This document shows, piece after piece, positions 53,681-64,000 of a DNA stretch of 64,000 bases (position 1 is the first letter of the stretch; each line of letters opens with the position of its first letter). This DNA is from Isoetes taiwanensis. Taxonomy: Eukaryota; Streptophyta; Lycopodiopsida; Isoetales; Isoetaceae. The translations under genes and the position numbers were made by a program. Under the pieces are notes generated by a model. The model ran no database searches. It was not told where the DNA came from and worked only from the letters and a program-made list of their open reading frames with translations. The stretch lies in assembly GCA_021234155.1 (NCBI GenBank), contig JAJEKV010000091.1, positions 3,107,501 through 3,171,500 of the forward strand. Reading direction: 5' to 3'.

Positions 53681-55100
53681 GGTGGGCTTGCAAGCTACAA
53701 ACTTTTGATATTTCCATAAAGGAGTTACATCGTGAAGAGTCCCAGCTTTATTTACCTTACATTTTCTTTGATCATGAGGATGCAAGAGAAGTTGTTGACT
53801 TTGTGGATGCCTTAGCTTATTTGCGTGCAAAGGATGAAGAGCAGACCAACAGATTGGCATTATAAAGAATTTTCTACAATTCAAGGAAATGCCCTCGTGG
53901 TTGACTTCGAGCCAAGAAAGGAGATTTAAAGAAAAATGTAGGCAATTTAAAATGATTAATGATGTTTTATGTAAAGTCAATGTGGATGGACTATTGTCGA
54001 GGTGTGTCAATGAGGAAGAATCGCCCTCATCATTAGAGAAATGCATGAAGGAGTATGTGGAGGCCATTTTGTCGAGAGATACTACCGCCAAGAAAATTCT
54101 CGTCGTCGATATTATTGGCCTACAATATTTAAAGATTGTTATACCGCTATAAAAATCTTGCCATAAGTGTCGATATTTGGCAAAAAGGATCCTCCTCCCA
54201 CCAAGATTAAATCCTATCATTTCTCCAGGGCCCTTCCAAATATGGGGGGTGGATTATATTGGCCCTATTAACCCCTTCTCGGCAGTAGACAACATCAAAT
54301 TATTATTGTAGCCACGCATTATTTTACTAAGTGGCGTAAGCAATTCCTTTAAGACAGCCAATGCTATTACAAATGTTAAAGTTTCTACATGAATATATTT
54401 GTGCACGGTTTGTATCCCCTACAATTGCATTCGATAGGGGTACTCCATTTGTGAATGAAGTTATTGCTAACTGCTGACTATTCTTAAGGTCAAACATACT
54501 AAGAGCTCCTCCTACTATCCTCAAGGTAATGGTCAAGCGGTACTAACAAAGTTTTGAAAAGCATTTTGCAGTAAAAAGTGGATGATAATCAAAAGGATTG
54601 GCATGTCAAACCGGGTGGATGCTCTATGGGCTTATAGAGTCACCATTAAAGCAAAGAAAGTATATGGCATTGAAGTCGTAAGCTTCCAAAGAGAACTTGA
54701 GCTTCCATCTCTCGAGGTTAGCCCATAAGTCGTGTTTGTCTTTTGAATATGCTTTGCAGAAAGACCGACACCCTTCTCGCATTTAGAAGAATATAGAATG
54801 GAAGTCGAGAATGCTAATCCGCTAAAAAGCCAAGGATTTGGTCGCTTTCAAAGTCGCCATAAAATACAAGGGACTTTCAAGACCGAGAGTTAGTTCTAAA
54901 ATGGAATAAATCAAGGAAAGACTCGGCTAGTAAGTTTGAAAATCTTTTTGGGAGGGTCCCTATGAGGTGTTAGAAACCCGCAGTACCAATTTTATTGGTT
55001 AAAGGAATTAACTTCAAAGATGTCACTTCCAAATCCTATCAACACTATTCACCGGAAAAGGTACTAGGATCAGCACATATGCTTGTCCCTTTTATGCTCT
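53681..55100 (+). pseudogene. Integrase of element C
   Basis: The end of the degenerate RNase H is followed by a linker ('SSQERRFKEKCRQFKMINDV', 53905-53964). Then come the H2C2 region in mixed frames, the 'WGVDYIGPINP' first Asp near 54240, the second box near 54430 ('FDRGTPFVNEVIAN') and 'YYPQGNGQA' near 54510. The C-terminal part 'VLKWNKSRKDSASKFE' is near 54893. Many breaks. Confidence 0.65.
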
Positions 55101-55946
55101 AGAACTTAGATAAGTTAGAATTAAAGATAAATATTAGATAGGTTAGATTTCACTTTTGTCTTAAATTTAGAACTAATGTCTTCGCTGAGTTTATGTTTGC
55201 ATTAGCCAAGATGAAGGATGAGCTATCAAACAAATTCCGTGACAAGGATTTTTATTAATTGCCAAGTGTCATTTGCAGGAGCACCCTTCTTCCATCTTCA
55301 TTCATCCTGCCTCATTGTGGTCTTGCCCTCCATTTAGCCATGAATTCTCATTTTATTTCCTAAATGTGCACTCGCAAATTCAGCTTCACCATCATGGCAG
55401 AGTTGCAAAAGATCAAGATTAATTTGTTTGTATGTTTCCATGACAGTGCACCCTTTTCTCCATCTTTATTCATCCGCCATAAGTGGTCCCGCTATCCATT
55501 TAAACTCCTTATTCTTGTTTTCATTCCTAAAAGGAAGCACTCTCGCAATTCAGCTTCACCATCATGGCAGAGTTGCATTTTTAAGGATCAGGAAGCATAC
55601 ATTTTCTTTGTTTTGGCATAGATCTCAACTTTTGCACATTCACTTCACCCCTTACACTCCATTTCTATTATCACCTTACCATATTCACACTTATTCTTGC
55701 CTTTTCTTTTCACACATTTTCTTGTTTTACCTCATCTCATACACTCCATTTCTATCACTATCTTATTATATTCACACTCATTCTCACCCCTCACTCACAT
55801 CCTCTCACCACCATATTCATCTCTATTCCATCAACACTTGCACTTCACACCCTCTTCCCACCAAAAATCCTCACCTAGACACTTTGGTACAAAGTTGAAG
55901 ACCCCTTATGGCTGAGGGGACCAGCCCATTTTCTTGTTTTGGCAGA
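55101..55946 (+). other. 3' untranslated region of element C
   Basis: Carries the same duplicated ~140 bp segment as A (about 55276-55408 and 55443-55577) and a G-depleted tract at about 55636-55870 (about three G in 230 bases). The conserved GGCTGAGGGGACCAGCC lies at about 55911-55927. Confidence 0.6.
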
Positions 55947-57814
55947 TGTTGCCTCCAAAGGGCAACATACTAACCTGGTTCATGTATTGAAGTAGGTCAA
56001 GTTATTGTGGAAGAATTAAATCAAAAAGAGCTTGGTAGTCAACATTGATGTGAAGGTCAAACAATATCAATCTTCAAAGGTCAACTCCCATGGAAGATGC
56101 TCTATCCGAGGTCAAAGGTATTCAAAGGATGCTTTATGAGATTCCGGGTTGTGAAGATTGGAAGATGCTTTTGAAGTTTGGAAGACAAAGTTTGAAGACC
56201 CCATGGTATTTGATTCCACATCCTAGCCATTTTTATCTATATTCTTACCCCCATTTCTCAAATTTTCCTAGTCATATTTCTCCCATGCCTATATCTCCCC
56301 ATATTCACTTTTTTGCCAATCACACCATGCTTGCCTAAGTCCTTTCTTTTTTCTAAAGGCCTTTTGTCCACCCCAAAAGATGATCTTCCCATTCCATATC
56401 TTTTTCTCTCATTTTTTCCCATATTACATCCTTGCAAATGCCCCCTCTTACTTCATTTACCAAATGTGCCTAAGTACCCATGCCACCCAAATATCCCCAT
56501 GGAATATTCCAAATATGGTATCAACCTAGTATATTCCCAAATTATTAGGGTTGCCATAGACCTAAATGACTTCATAATTATTTTTTGGGTATCTTTTGAA
56601 CCATGGCCTAGCTTTTCAAATGGCTAAATACAAAGATATTCTTAGTTTATACCTCCAAAAATACGCCACCGTATCGTGGAATTTCTGAAAAATACAAAGA
56701 AGAACCCTAAACTTGAAACTTGCTCAATCACTTTAATTGGGATCTTAAGCTACAAAAACTACCTATTCTTGATTCCCGCCATTAGCATCTCATTAAGCCT
56801 AAAATTAAGTCCTAAGATGCCTAATCCTTAAATCTAAATCTATATACCGGGAAACAATGACATAAGTTTTTGAAGGCCCGCACGATCAAACCTCAACATT
56901 GATACATGCGAGCATGATCCAAGACGCTTATGAAGTATCCGAAAGTGTTCCACATTTCGATTTGAGAAAATTGGACTGATATTCTTGTTATGAAATTTCT
57001 TTATGACCTCCCGAGATATTTTGATATTTGATTTATGATCCTAAGACCTTTATTCATATTGTATTACCTTCATATCAATGAAAATTGTCTGCCAAGTATC
57101 TAAAAAGTTGACTGTCATGATCTTCTAGTATTTTTGCCTCACAATCATTTTTACAGTAAGAAATTCCATCATTTTTTCTTGCATATGACCACCTGCCCTT
57201 CTTTTTCTATCACATTTGCACCTGTGTGCACAAAAAGTTCGAAAACCATTTTAAACTCGAAGTTATTATTTTTGCATTCTATCCGACATTAATTTTTAGA
57301 CTGTTTTTTACAAAACAGTGCCAAAAAAATAGTTTTCATGATCCAAATTTTGATTTGATTGATGCCCCTCACCTTGGGGACCTATACTCCATCTCTGCTG
57401 TGGAATCTCTTCAAAATTCCATTTGCAACTCAAGTTACAAAATTCCGAGATCTCGCATGTAGCTTTGACTCGATATTGACCAAAAATTGACCCAACTTTG
57501 AGATCAATATCTTGCGTGCACTAGAACTCGACTTGGTCAAGATCTTTCTCCTTTGTTAGCCTATAACTTTTCTCATATAAGTCATAATGATTTGACCTTG
57601 AAAATCAATCTACCCATAAGAGCTACATCAATTTGAGTAGGGGATCCATATTCTTGAATTGGGAAAGGTATGAATGCTTGATATTTGAACCTTTTTCTTG
57701 AGAAACTCTTGGTAGACTGATCACCTTAAGTGATCCGAGGTTTTAACCCCAACTTGAGCATAAACTCAAGTTGGCTTCTTGTGTTTGACTCTCTAGCCGT
57801 GCTGAGGGTCACCA
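55947..57814 (+). repeat. 3' LTR of element C, complete
   Basis: It starts TGTTGCC with the terminal hairpin and ends 'GGGTCACCA'. Its right end matches the partial 5' LTR at 48885-49221, and its left end is related to A's LTR. Length about 1.87 kb. Confidence 0.75.
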
Positions 57815-58394
57815 GGTCCTTCCCAGATATGGGGGCGAAGGATAGGGTCCTCCCCGTAGGGCATTGACTAGAGGTGCTTTTCCTATCATGCATTCCCTCA
57901 ATGGCCTCTTATCTCTTCGAGGTCGCTTCTACTTCTATGAGACGTAAGTAGACTTTCTAATCTACCTTCCAACTCATCCAAGCGAACCGGGCTGGCCATG
58001 CCTACCTTGACATTACACCATGTCCTAGAGATCACCGTAGTGGTCTCATCATTTCAAATGCATGCAACCCATACCAAGTATAGGTTGCATGCGTAGATTA
58101 ATTAACTACACAAGACATTAATCTACACAAATCGACATGCTCGAGCCGATTTCTTCTGAGATGACCTTGCCGGCCCTATTGCTCCATAAACCGTGGGTAC
58201 CGCTTTATTAGATCCTTCTTAAGTACCCATGTCGCGTTTTCCACCTAAGTGTTTCCACTTGACCAAATATTGGAGAAACTCTGATCTCCTTGTTTTATTG
58301 AAGGCTTTATCAAGAATCAATTCGAACTATTTCCAAATGCTTTTCATTATTTCCAACAACGCTAGTGTCCAAGACTTCGCCTCGATTAGATTAT
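57815..58394 (-). pseudogene. Chromovirus remnant: chromodomain and possible gag start
   Basis: 58394-58130 (minus) repeats the chromodomain fragment of 1-378 with more frame breaks. Further on the same strand, an ATG at 57999 reads 'MASPVRLDELEGRLES' to a stop near 57897, plausibly the start of a gag. Only about 150 bases, containing two hairpins, lie between chromodomain and ATG, too few for an ordinary LTR plus PBS. 58027-58394 is the counterpart of 1-378. Confidence 0.5.
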
Positions 58395-60314
58395 TGTTGC
58401 CCCCAAAGGGCAACATGCTAATTGTGATCCATGCATTCAAAACTAGGTCAACTTATCTTGGAATACTAGGTCAAAGTTTGAAAGATTCTTGGTATTCAAC
58501 ATTGATATGAAGGTCAAAAGGTGTTCATTCTTCAAGTCAACAAGTGCTCAAGGCTCAAAACTCACATGAGGTAATTTTATTTAAGGTCAAAGTGCTTAGT
58601 CAAGAATATGCTCTAGAAGATTCTCGATAAGAAGTTTGAAGGCATTTTTGAAGATTGAAGTTCAAAGTTTGAAGACTCCATGGTATTTGATTCCATTCTA
58701 GCCATTCTCACTCATTTTTATTCTTGCCCCTTTGAAATTTCCTAGCCTTCTTTTTCCCTATACTCATACTTTTTTTTTTCCACTCTATATGATTCCACCC
58801 CTATATCCATGTCTCATTCCCATTCCCTTTATTTAACCATTGTGCCACTTCCCTACCTTATTTGTCAAAGTTTGCCTATCTCAAATCCTGTGCCTAGCCA
58901 TATTTTCCTTTTTTCTTTGCACACCCCTCATGGGACCCCATTGTTCTAGCCTTTCTCATGCCATATTCCTCACCTTGGTGACCACTATTCATTTTCCTTC
59001 TTCTACCTTTTGCACCTCGTGGCATGTCCTTACTCAAGACTTAAAAGTGCCCTAGAATATTCTATGATTCCATCCCAAGTATGCAAAAGTTCCATGGTCT
59101 CTAAAAATTTCCAAGTATTCCTTTGCTTTTTTCTATGGAGACCTTTAGAACCATGTTTGAAAATTCCAAAATGCCAAAATACCAAGATATTCTCAAGATA
59201 TACTCCTAAAAATACGGAATCGTGATCGCGCCATTTTCACGAAAAATAATACCCGAGAACCCTAAATCTGAAGTTTTTGGCTCCTAATCATGCCTGGATT
59301 TGGTTCCATAGACCTCGCAACCTACTTATTCTTACCTTCCCGCCTGTTAAGAATTGAATGAACCCATAAACTAAGGCTAAGAATGAGGAATCATTAAGAA
59401 CTAAACTATATACAGGAGATTCGACAGGAGTACTTTTTCAAGGCCCGTATATTCGATCATACATTGATCATTGCTGAGCAAGATCCGGACGATCCTTGAA
59501 GTTCTTGAGCTCTCCTCAACCGGATCCGCAAGATTTAGTTGACATTACTTTCAGAAATTACCTTATGACTTTTGATGATTATTTTCTTTGTACTTGAGAC
59601 TATAGTCTCTGATATTTTCCTTAGCAATTATTGCCACAAAAAATTCTACGTAAAAATCCCCGAAAGTGTTTTAGCACCTTTTGGCCTATCTCGCCACCTA
59701 TCCTTGGGTGTTAAGAAAGCCAAGGGAGTTGGAATCATTCAAAAATACCAAGTATGGTTCAAATTCAAAAAAATTGCTCTCGGGTTTGAACAGTTTTGAC
59801 TGTATTTTGCCAAATCTAGCTACAAAAAATACCTCTACACATCCAAACGAGGATTTGACTGCATGCCTATCTTCCCTAGCACCATTGCAACCTATCTGCT
59901 TTGGAAATTCTCAAAAAAATGATTGGCAACTCCAAATCTTAATTTCTGATCACTGTTTTCTACATTTGACATCTATTGACCAAAAATTGACCTCACTTTG
60001 AGCTCGAATAACTCACAGATTAAGTTTCTGACTTGGTCAGAGGTTTTACTGTTGGCTACCTACAACTTTTTTGACCAAGTCTACAGCATCTGACTCAAAA
60101 AATCGATCTGCATCCCAAAACCACAATTGTTTTGGCAAAGGTGCCATTTTCTGGAAATGGGAAAGGTATAGAACTCAAACTTTTTGAACTTATCTTTAGA
60201 ATTTTCTTGCATAGACTGATCACCTTAAGTGATCTGGAGGTCCTAACCCCAATTTGAGTGAAAACTCGAATTGGTTTCTTGTGGTTGACCTTTAAGCCAT
60301 GTTTAGGGTCAACA
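58395..60314 (+). repeat. 5' LTR of element D
   Basis: 1.92 kb, TGTTGCC...GGGTCAACA, collinear with 379-2291. The PBS-like TGGAGGTCCTACCGAG begins at 60318. Confidence 0.8.
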
Positions 60315-60355
60315 TTTTGGAGGTCCTACCGAGATCTTCCTGGATCTCAGAACTC

Positions 60356-61310
60356 ATGGCTCCAAAGCAAAAATTTCCAGCAGAACCTTCAAGTTTCTCA
60401 GCTAGCTTACTTCAAAACATGCCATATCAGTTTGAGTTGAATGTTCCTGTTCTTTTGCCTACCTTTGATTCTAGCATGAGTGCTAACAACTTTTTGAGAA
60501 TATTCAAGACTATTACAGGATTATAGTTTCAAGAAAGGATGCAAGCTTTAAATTTGAGAAATGTTTCAAAGATGAGAGTGAAGTCGGTGCTTGGTTAACT
60601 TATTTAGAAGTTAATGGGTACCACCTCATGGGATGAACTTGTCAAGAAATTCCTCGACAGTTTGGTAAGTTAGCTTCTCCCAAAGATTTGGTTAATGAAT
60701 TGCAAAGTTTTTCTATACATGCAGGGGAGAGTGTGAATCAGTACAAAGAAAGATTTAGCACATTTATGAGCAGGTGCCAAAGAGCACAGTCACAATTCCC
60801 ACACTTTTTAGTAATCGCTTTCATCAATGGTCCGAAAGGAGACCGATATCCAAAGGAAATTGCTTAAGATCCAAGTCAAGGAAGGATTTGATTCCATATA
60901 CAAAGTGTTTGCCAAAACTACCGATCCGACTCAAATGCTCTCTACCTTGCCTGATAAGCACCATATCTCCCACCATGGCCAAGATCCTTTCTACCCTGAT
61001 GCCACTGATGTACATTATGATCATCACCCTTCCATTCCAGTTTATGCCATACAAAAAGAGAAGAAGAAATCTAAGGAGGAGGAAGCTAGTTCTCAAGTTG
61101 CAGAGGTTAAATCGACCTATCTAAGGTTATTGAGGCTTTAGCGTGCACTAACCAAGCAATTAGTTGAGCTCAAAAATCAAGAGCAGTGTAAAACTTACCC
61201 CTCAATGTATCCATTGCAATAGGAATACTCATCCATCGAAAATTTGCTATTGGCAAGTGTGTTCCAAATGCAATAGGAAAGGCCACTTTGGAAAAGAATG
61301 TCCCGCTTTG
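60356..61310 (+). pseudogene. gag of element D
   Basis: The ATG at 60356 opens 'MAPKQKFPAEPSSFSA', identical in start to A. The frame is lost near 60520, where A has GAAGAC and D lacks a base. Two zinc knuckles at 61213-61307 ('CIHCNRNTHPSKIC' and 'CSKCNRKGHFGKEC') are in one open frame (61164-61346), better preserved than in A. Confidence 0.75.
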
Positions 61311-61639
61311 TTCTTTCAGAAAAGAAGTTGGTCATACCGATGTTAGATGTGTCAAGAAAGAATACTTTGCCAAGCAGAAACAAGAAAAGAGGTCAACCTA
61401 AGACCTCTCGTGGAGATTTATCAACCAAGTACTTCAATAAGGTTTATTCAGCCACGTAAGCTCCCAAGACCTAAGAAGTTATGGCGCTGCAAAACTAGAA
61501 GAATGAATGAAGTCAATACACATGTCAATTGAGTAGACATCCCACGCCTAGGTCTCCCTCACCTACAATGGAAACACTGCCAAGTGATAGCTCCACCTCC
61601 ACAAAAAAAATTTGGTAAGAAAACCAGACCTTGATGAAG

Positions 61640-62290
61640 TGGATGTCTTGCTCAAAAATTCTAAGGTGAGTGTGGATCTTTTCACATTGTTAAAGATTGC
61701 ACCCAGCTACGTAAAAGGGTGCTCCAAAGAACTAGTGGTGAACAATTAAATGCTTGTATAAACTTTACCGATGCCAATCGATCTTATTCTAGCACGTAAT
61801 GAAGAAGATCCCGAGCATTTACATGTTCACCGCCTCTAGGAGGTTTTACCTTTTCCAATGTATTACTTGATGGGGATCTCCCCAAACATCATGCCATATC
61901 ACATTATGAAGAAGTGTGGTTTTGAGGTGGACAAGAGAGCTTCTATATTGCTAAGATCTTTTATAATGCTAAAATTACTCCTATTGGTGTGGTGACTAAA
62001 GTGCCCTCGCTAATACGTAAGGCATAACCAGAAGTCGCTAACTTTATTGTGGTGGCTTTTGAAGATATAGGAGATGAATCTGATATTTATGACCTACTCT
62101 TAGGGAGGAGATGGTTGGCTACTGTGGATGCTAGGCCAGTTTGGTCTCAAGGGAGATGTACCATCTCCAATGGCTCTCAAACTGCTACTATTTACAACCA
62201 AGAAGGCTCCTATGACTCCAAAGAAGAGGTAAACTTTATTAAAGAAATGCTAATTGAGGAGCCTTTGGGATCTTACAGTTAAAAACACAA
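61640..62290 (+). pseudogene. Protease region of element D
   Basis: The active-site 'NVLLDGD' lies near 61857. Open frame 62049-62282 reads 'SDIYDLLLGRRWLATVDARP' and continues to 'EEVNFIKEMLIEEPLGSY', connecting the protease end directly to the extra RNase H region that follows. Confidence 0.65.
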
Positions 62291-62302
62291 GACCAAGAAA
62301 AT

Positions 62303-62735
62303 ATGAAATGGTTCCCCTTATTATGGAGTGTGCACTTCCCAAAGAAACAAGGACCAACAGTGTTTTTATGGTTTGATGGAGGTATTTCTAAAAAACTAAA
62401 TATTGCATCATCTGTTGCTATTTTGAAAGATTCTTCTCACAAACTCTTAGCTAAGGTAGGAAGAATTTTTCCTCAAGTCACTTCTAATGTGGCAGAATAT
62501 AAAGCTTTGATTGCAGGTCTTCAAGAAGCCAAAGCTATGGATATTGCCAATATCCATATTTATGGTGATTCACAATTAATTTGCAAACAAATTTCAGGAG
62601 ATTATCAAACAAAGAATACAGATATGGAGCTTTTGAAGAATCAGGCAATGGGAGTGCTCTCAAGTTTTGCTTCATGGAGGATCACTCATATCCCAAGAGA
62701 AAAAAAATTTTGAGGCGATGCCCCGTAGGGAAACT
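62303..62735 (+). pseudogene. Extra RNase H (aRNH) of element D, upstream of RT
   Basis: The open frame 62303-62713 carries 'LWFDGGISKK', 'NVAEYKALIAGL' and 'IYGDSQLICKQI' intact. The last acid ('EADAL' in A) is lost because D reads GCGATGCCCC where A reads GCTGATGCCCTG, a CTG-to-CG difference of the type discussed in the findings. Confidence 0.8.
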
Positions 62736-63880
62736 CTCATGTCACATTTGACTGAGGGAGCTATTCCTGAAGATGACCTTGATGACAATGAAGTAAAAGC
62801 ACTCTGTCCTATTCTGACCATTGATGCATCAAAGAAAAGAGATACTGAAGAGATTGTGATCACAAAAAATGGTACACCTAGAACTCTGTTTGTTGGAGAT
62901 CTGATTGAATATCAAAACAGGGAGAGCATACAAATGTTTTTTGAAGAAAGAAAAGATGTATTTGCTTGGAATTACTCAGAACTATCAGGTATCAAAACTG
63001 AGGTATGCCAATTTGAAATTAAAATCAAGGAAGGTTGTAAACATGTTTTTCAAAAATTAAGGAGGATTAATGCTTCACTTATGGGATTAATAAAGGATGA
63101 ATTGAATAAGATGTTAGATGCAGGTGTGATTATTGAAATCATTAATCCAGAATGGGTATCTTGCATTGTTCCTGTGGAGAAGAAGAGTGGTGCCTTAAGA
63201 ATTTGCATTGATCACCGAGATCTCAACAAAGCCACCATCAAGGATTGTTACCCTTTGCCTTTTTTAGAAGAGATCCTATATGTCAGAAAGGTGTAAGGAA
63301 GTGTATTCATTTTGATGGATTCTCGTGATTCAATCAGATCAGCATCAAAGAAGAAGACCAGCCAAAAAACTTCTTTTTATCACTCCCTCGGGTACATATG
63401 CTATGAAAAGAATGCCTTTGGTTTGATGAATGCTCCAGCTACTTTCCAAAGGGCAATGGATGTTATTTTCAAATCCATGTCCAATAAGAGTTCAGGGTGT
63501 ACTTAGATGACCTTTGCTTAGGCTCTCATCCATCTAATCATGTGGAGCTACTTGCAAAAATTTGTTCTTTGTGCAGGAGTTCAGAGTCAATCTAAATCCA
63601 AAGAAATGCATCTTTTTTGCATCAAAAGGACAACTCTTAGGGCATGAAGTATCCAGCCAAGGCATTCAAGTTGCTCAAGACAAGATTGAAGCTCTCAAAA
63701 ATTAGCACCTCCCAAGAATCAAACAGTCAAAAGTTTTGTTGGTATGACAAGTTTTCTCGAATGTATATTCCTAATTTTGCTCATATTTTGAGTCCCATTT
63801 CTAGGTTGACAAGGGTAGGTAAGTTTTCCAAGTCCGAAAGTAAGCATATACCTATCACATGGACTTCGAATGCCAAGAGG
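62736..63880 (+). pseudogene. Reverse transcriptase of element D
   Basis: The long open frame 62667-63296 runs from 'FFEERKDVFAWNYSELSGI' through 'VSCIVPVEKKSGALRICI' to 'NKATIKDCYPLPFLEEILYV'. The YLDDLCLG box follows near 63500 in another frame, then 'SRMYIPNFAHILSPISRL' (63644-63925). The region 62950-63010 is unbroken here but shifted in A. Confidence 0.8.
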
Positions 63881-63889
63881 CTTTTGACT

Positions 63890-64000
63890 TCCTCATTCTA
63901 TCCATATGTGAAGCCACACTTTTGAGAAAACCAGATTTGATATGCCATTTGAAGTTTATATTATCATTACTAAAAAAAGCATAGGGTTAGCCATTTTAGC
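63890..64000 (+). pseudogene. Start of degenerate RNase H of element D
   Basis: The equivalent of 'FEVYITVTKKAIG' is present near 63945-63985 in shifted frame, with Ile in place of a Val and again no catalytic Asp. Cut by the window end. Confidence 0.55.

Larger units (their letters stand above)
48885..57814 (+). mobile_element. Element C: A-family LTR retrotransposon
   Basis: Partial 5' LTR (about 48885-49221), PBS (49225), gag, protease, extra RNase H, RT, degenerate RNase H, integrase, 3' UTR and a complete 3' LTR (55947-57814). The order is identical to A, and the nucleotide sequence is clearly related but more diverged than D is from A. A ~500-bp SINE-like piece interrupts the degenerate RNase H. 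Frames are badly broken by small indels, many at sites where other copies have CAG or CTG. Confidence 0.8.
58395..64000 (+). mobile_element. Element D: second copy of element A, cut by window end
   Basis: Matches A from its left flank to about A position 6010, with mostly single-base differences and small indels. Includes LTR (58395-60314), PBS (60318), gag, protease, extra RNase H, RT and the first residues of the degenerate RNase H. The left flank is shared for at least 368 bp outside the LTR. Confidence 0.85.

Overview
This window looks like gene-poor nuclear DNA of a land plant. It is packed with LTR retrotransposons and holds one recognisable host gene, a P-class pentatricopeptide-repeat (PPR) gene with spliceosomal introns on the minus strand (22154-24419). 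Several large Ty3/gypsy families, a LINE fragment and minisatellites fit a large-genome plant such as a fern or other seed-free plant, or a gymnosperm. I cannot fix the species from the sequence.

Layout. 1-378: end of a minus-strand chromovirus (chromodomain). 379-9340: element A, a nearly complete Ty3/gypsy element on the plus strand. 9341-14860: no recognisable gene, but a hairpin-rich repeat (10570-10850) and a ~125 bp minisatellite (12452-13075). 14863-15995: element B, a pol fragment of the same family. 16010-17480: minus-strand LINE fragment. 17690-19715: LTR fragments plus the gag and acidic ORFs of a diverged, pol-less relative (E). 21385-21772: in-frame 72-bp repeat. 22154-24419: PPR gene. 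26278-32501: element G, a chromovirus with both LTRs, PBS, PPT and chromodomain. 33106-34605: an LTR plus PBS of another element (J). 35118-41345: minus-strand gypsy element K, with RNase H/integrase, a large unrecognised third ORF, PPT and 3' LTR. 41400-48575: minus-strand relatives of A (gag F, a shared 2.3 kb LTR, and pol of H). 48885-57814: element C, plus strand, same family as A, carrying a SINE-like insertion. 57815-58394: the chromovirus remnant again. 58395-64000: element D, a second copy of A and its left flank, cut by the window end.

The most interesting system is the A/B/C/D/H family. Between protease and reverse transcriptase it carries a second RNase H of the archaeal/plant HI type, whose four catalytic acids are visible in copy A. 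The ordinary gypsy RNase H downstream of RT has lost its first aspartate in every copy where it can be read. The order protease - aRNH - RT - degenerate RNH - integrase differs from the Tat/Ogre order I know (RT - RNH - aRNH - INT).

A caution governs every call of 'broken' here. Between copies A and D, many differences sit at CAG/CTG triplets, which appear as CG-type strings in one copy or the other. That pattern looks more like base-calling error at CHG-methylated sites than like mutation, so many frameshifts may not be real.
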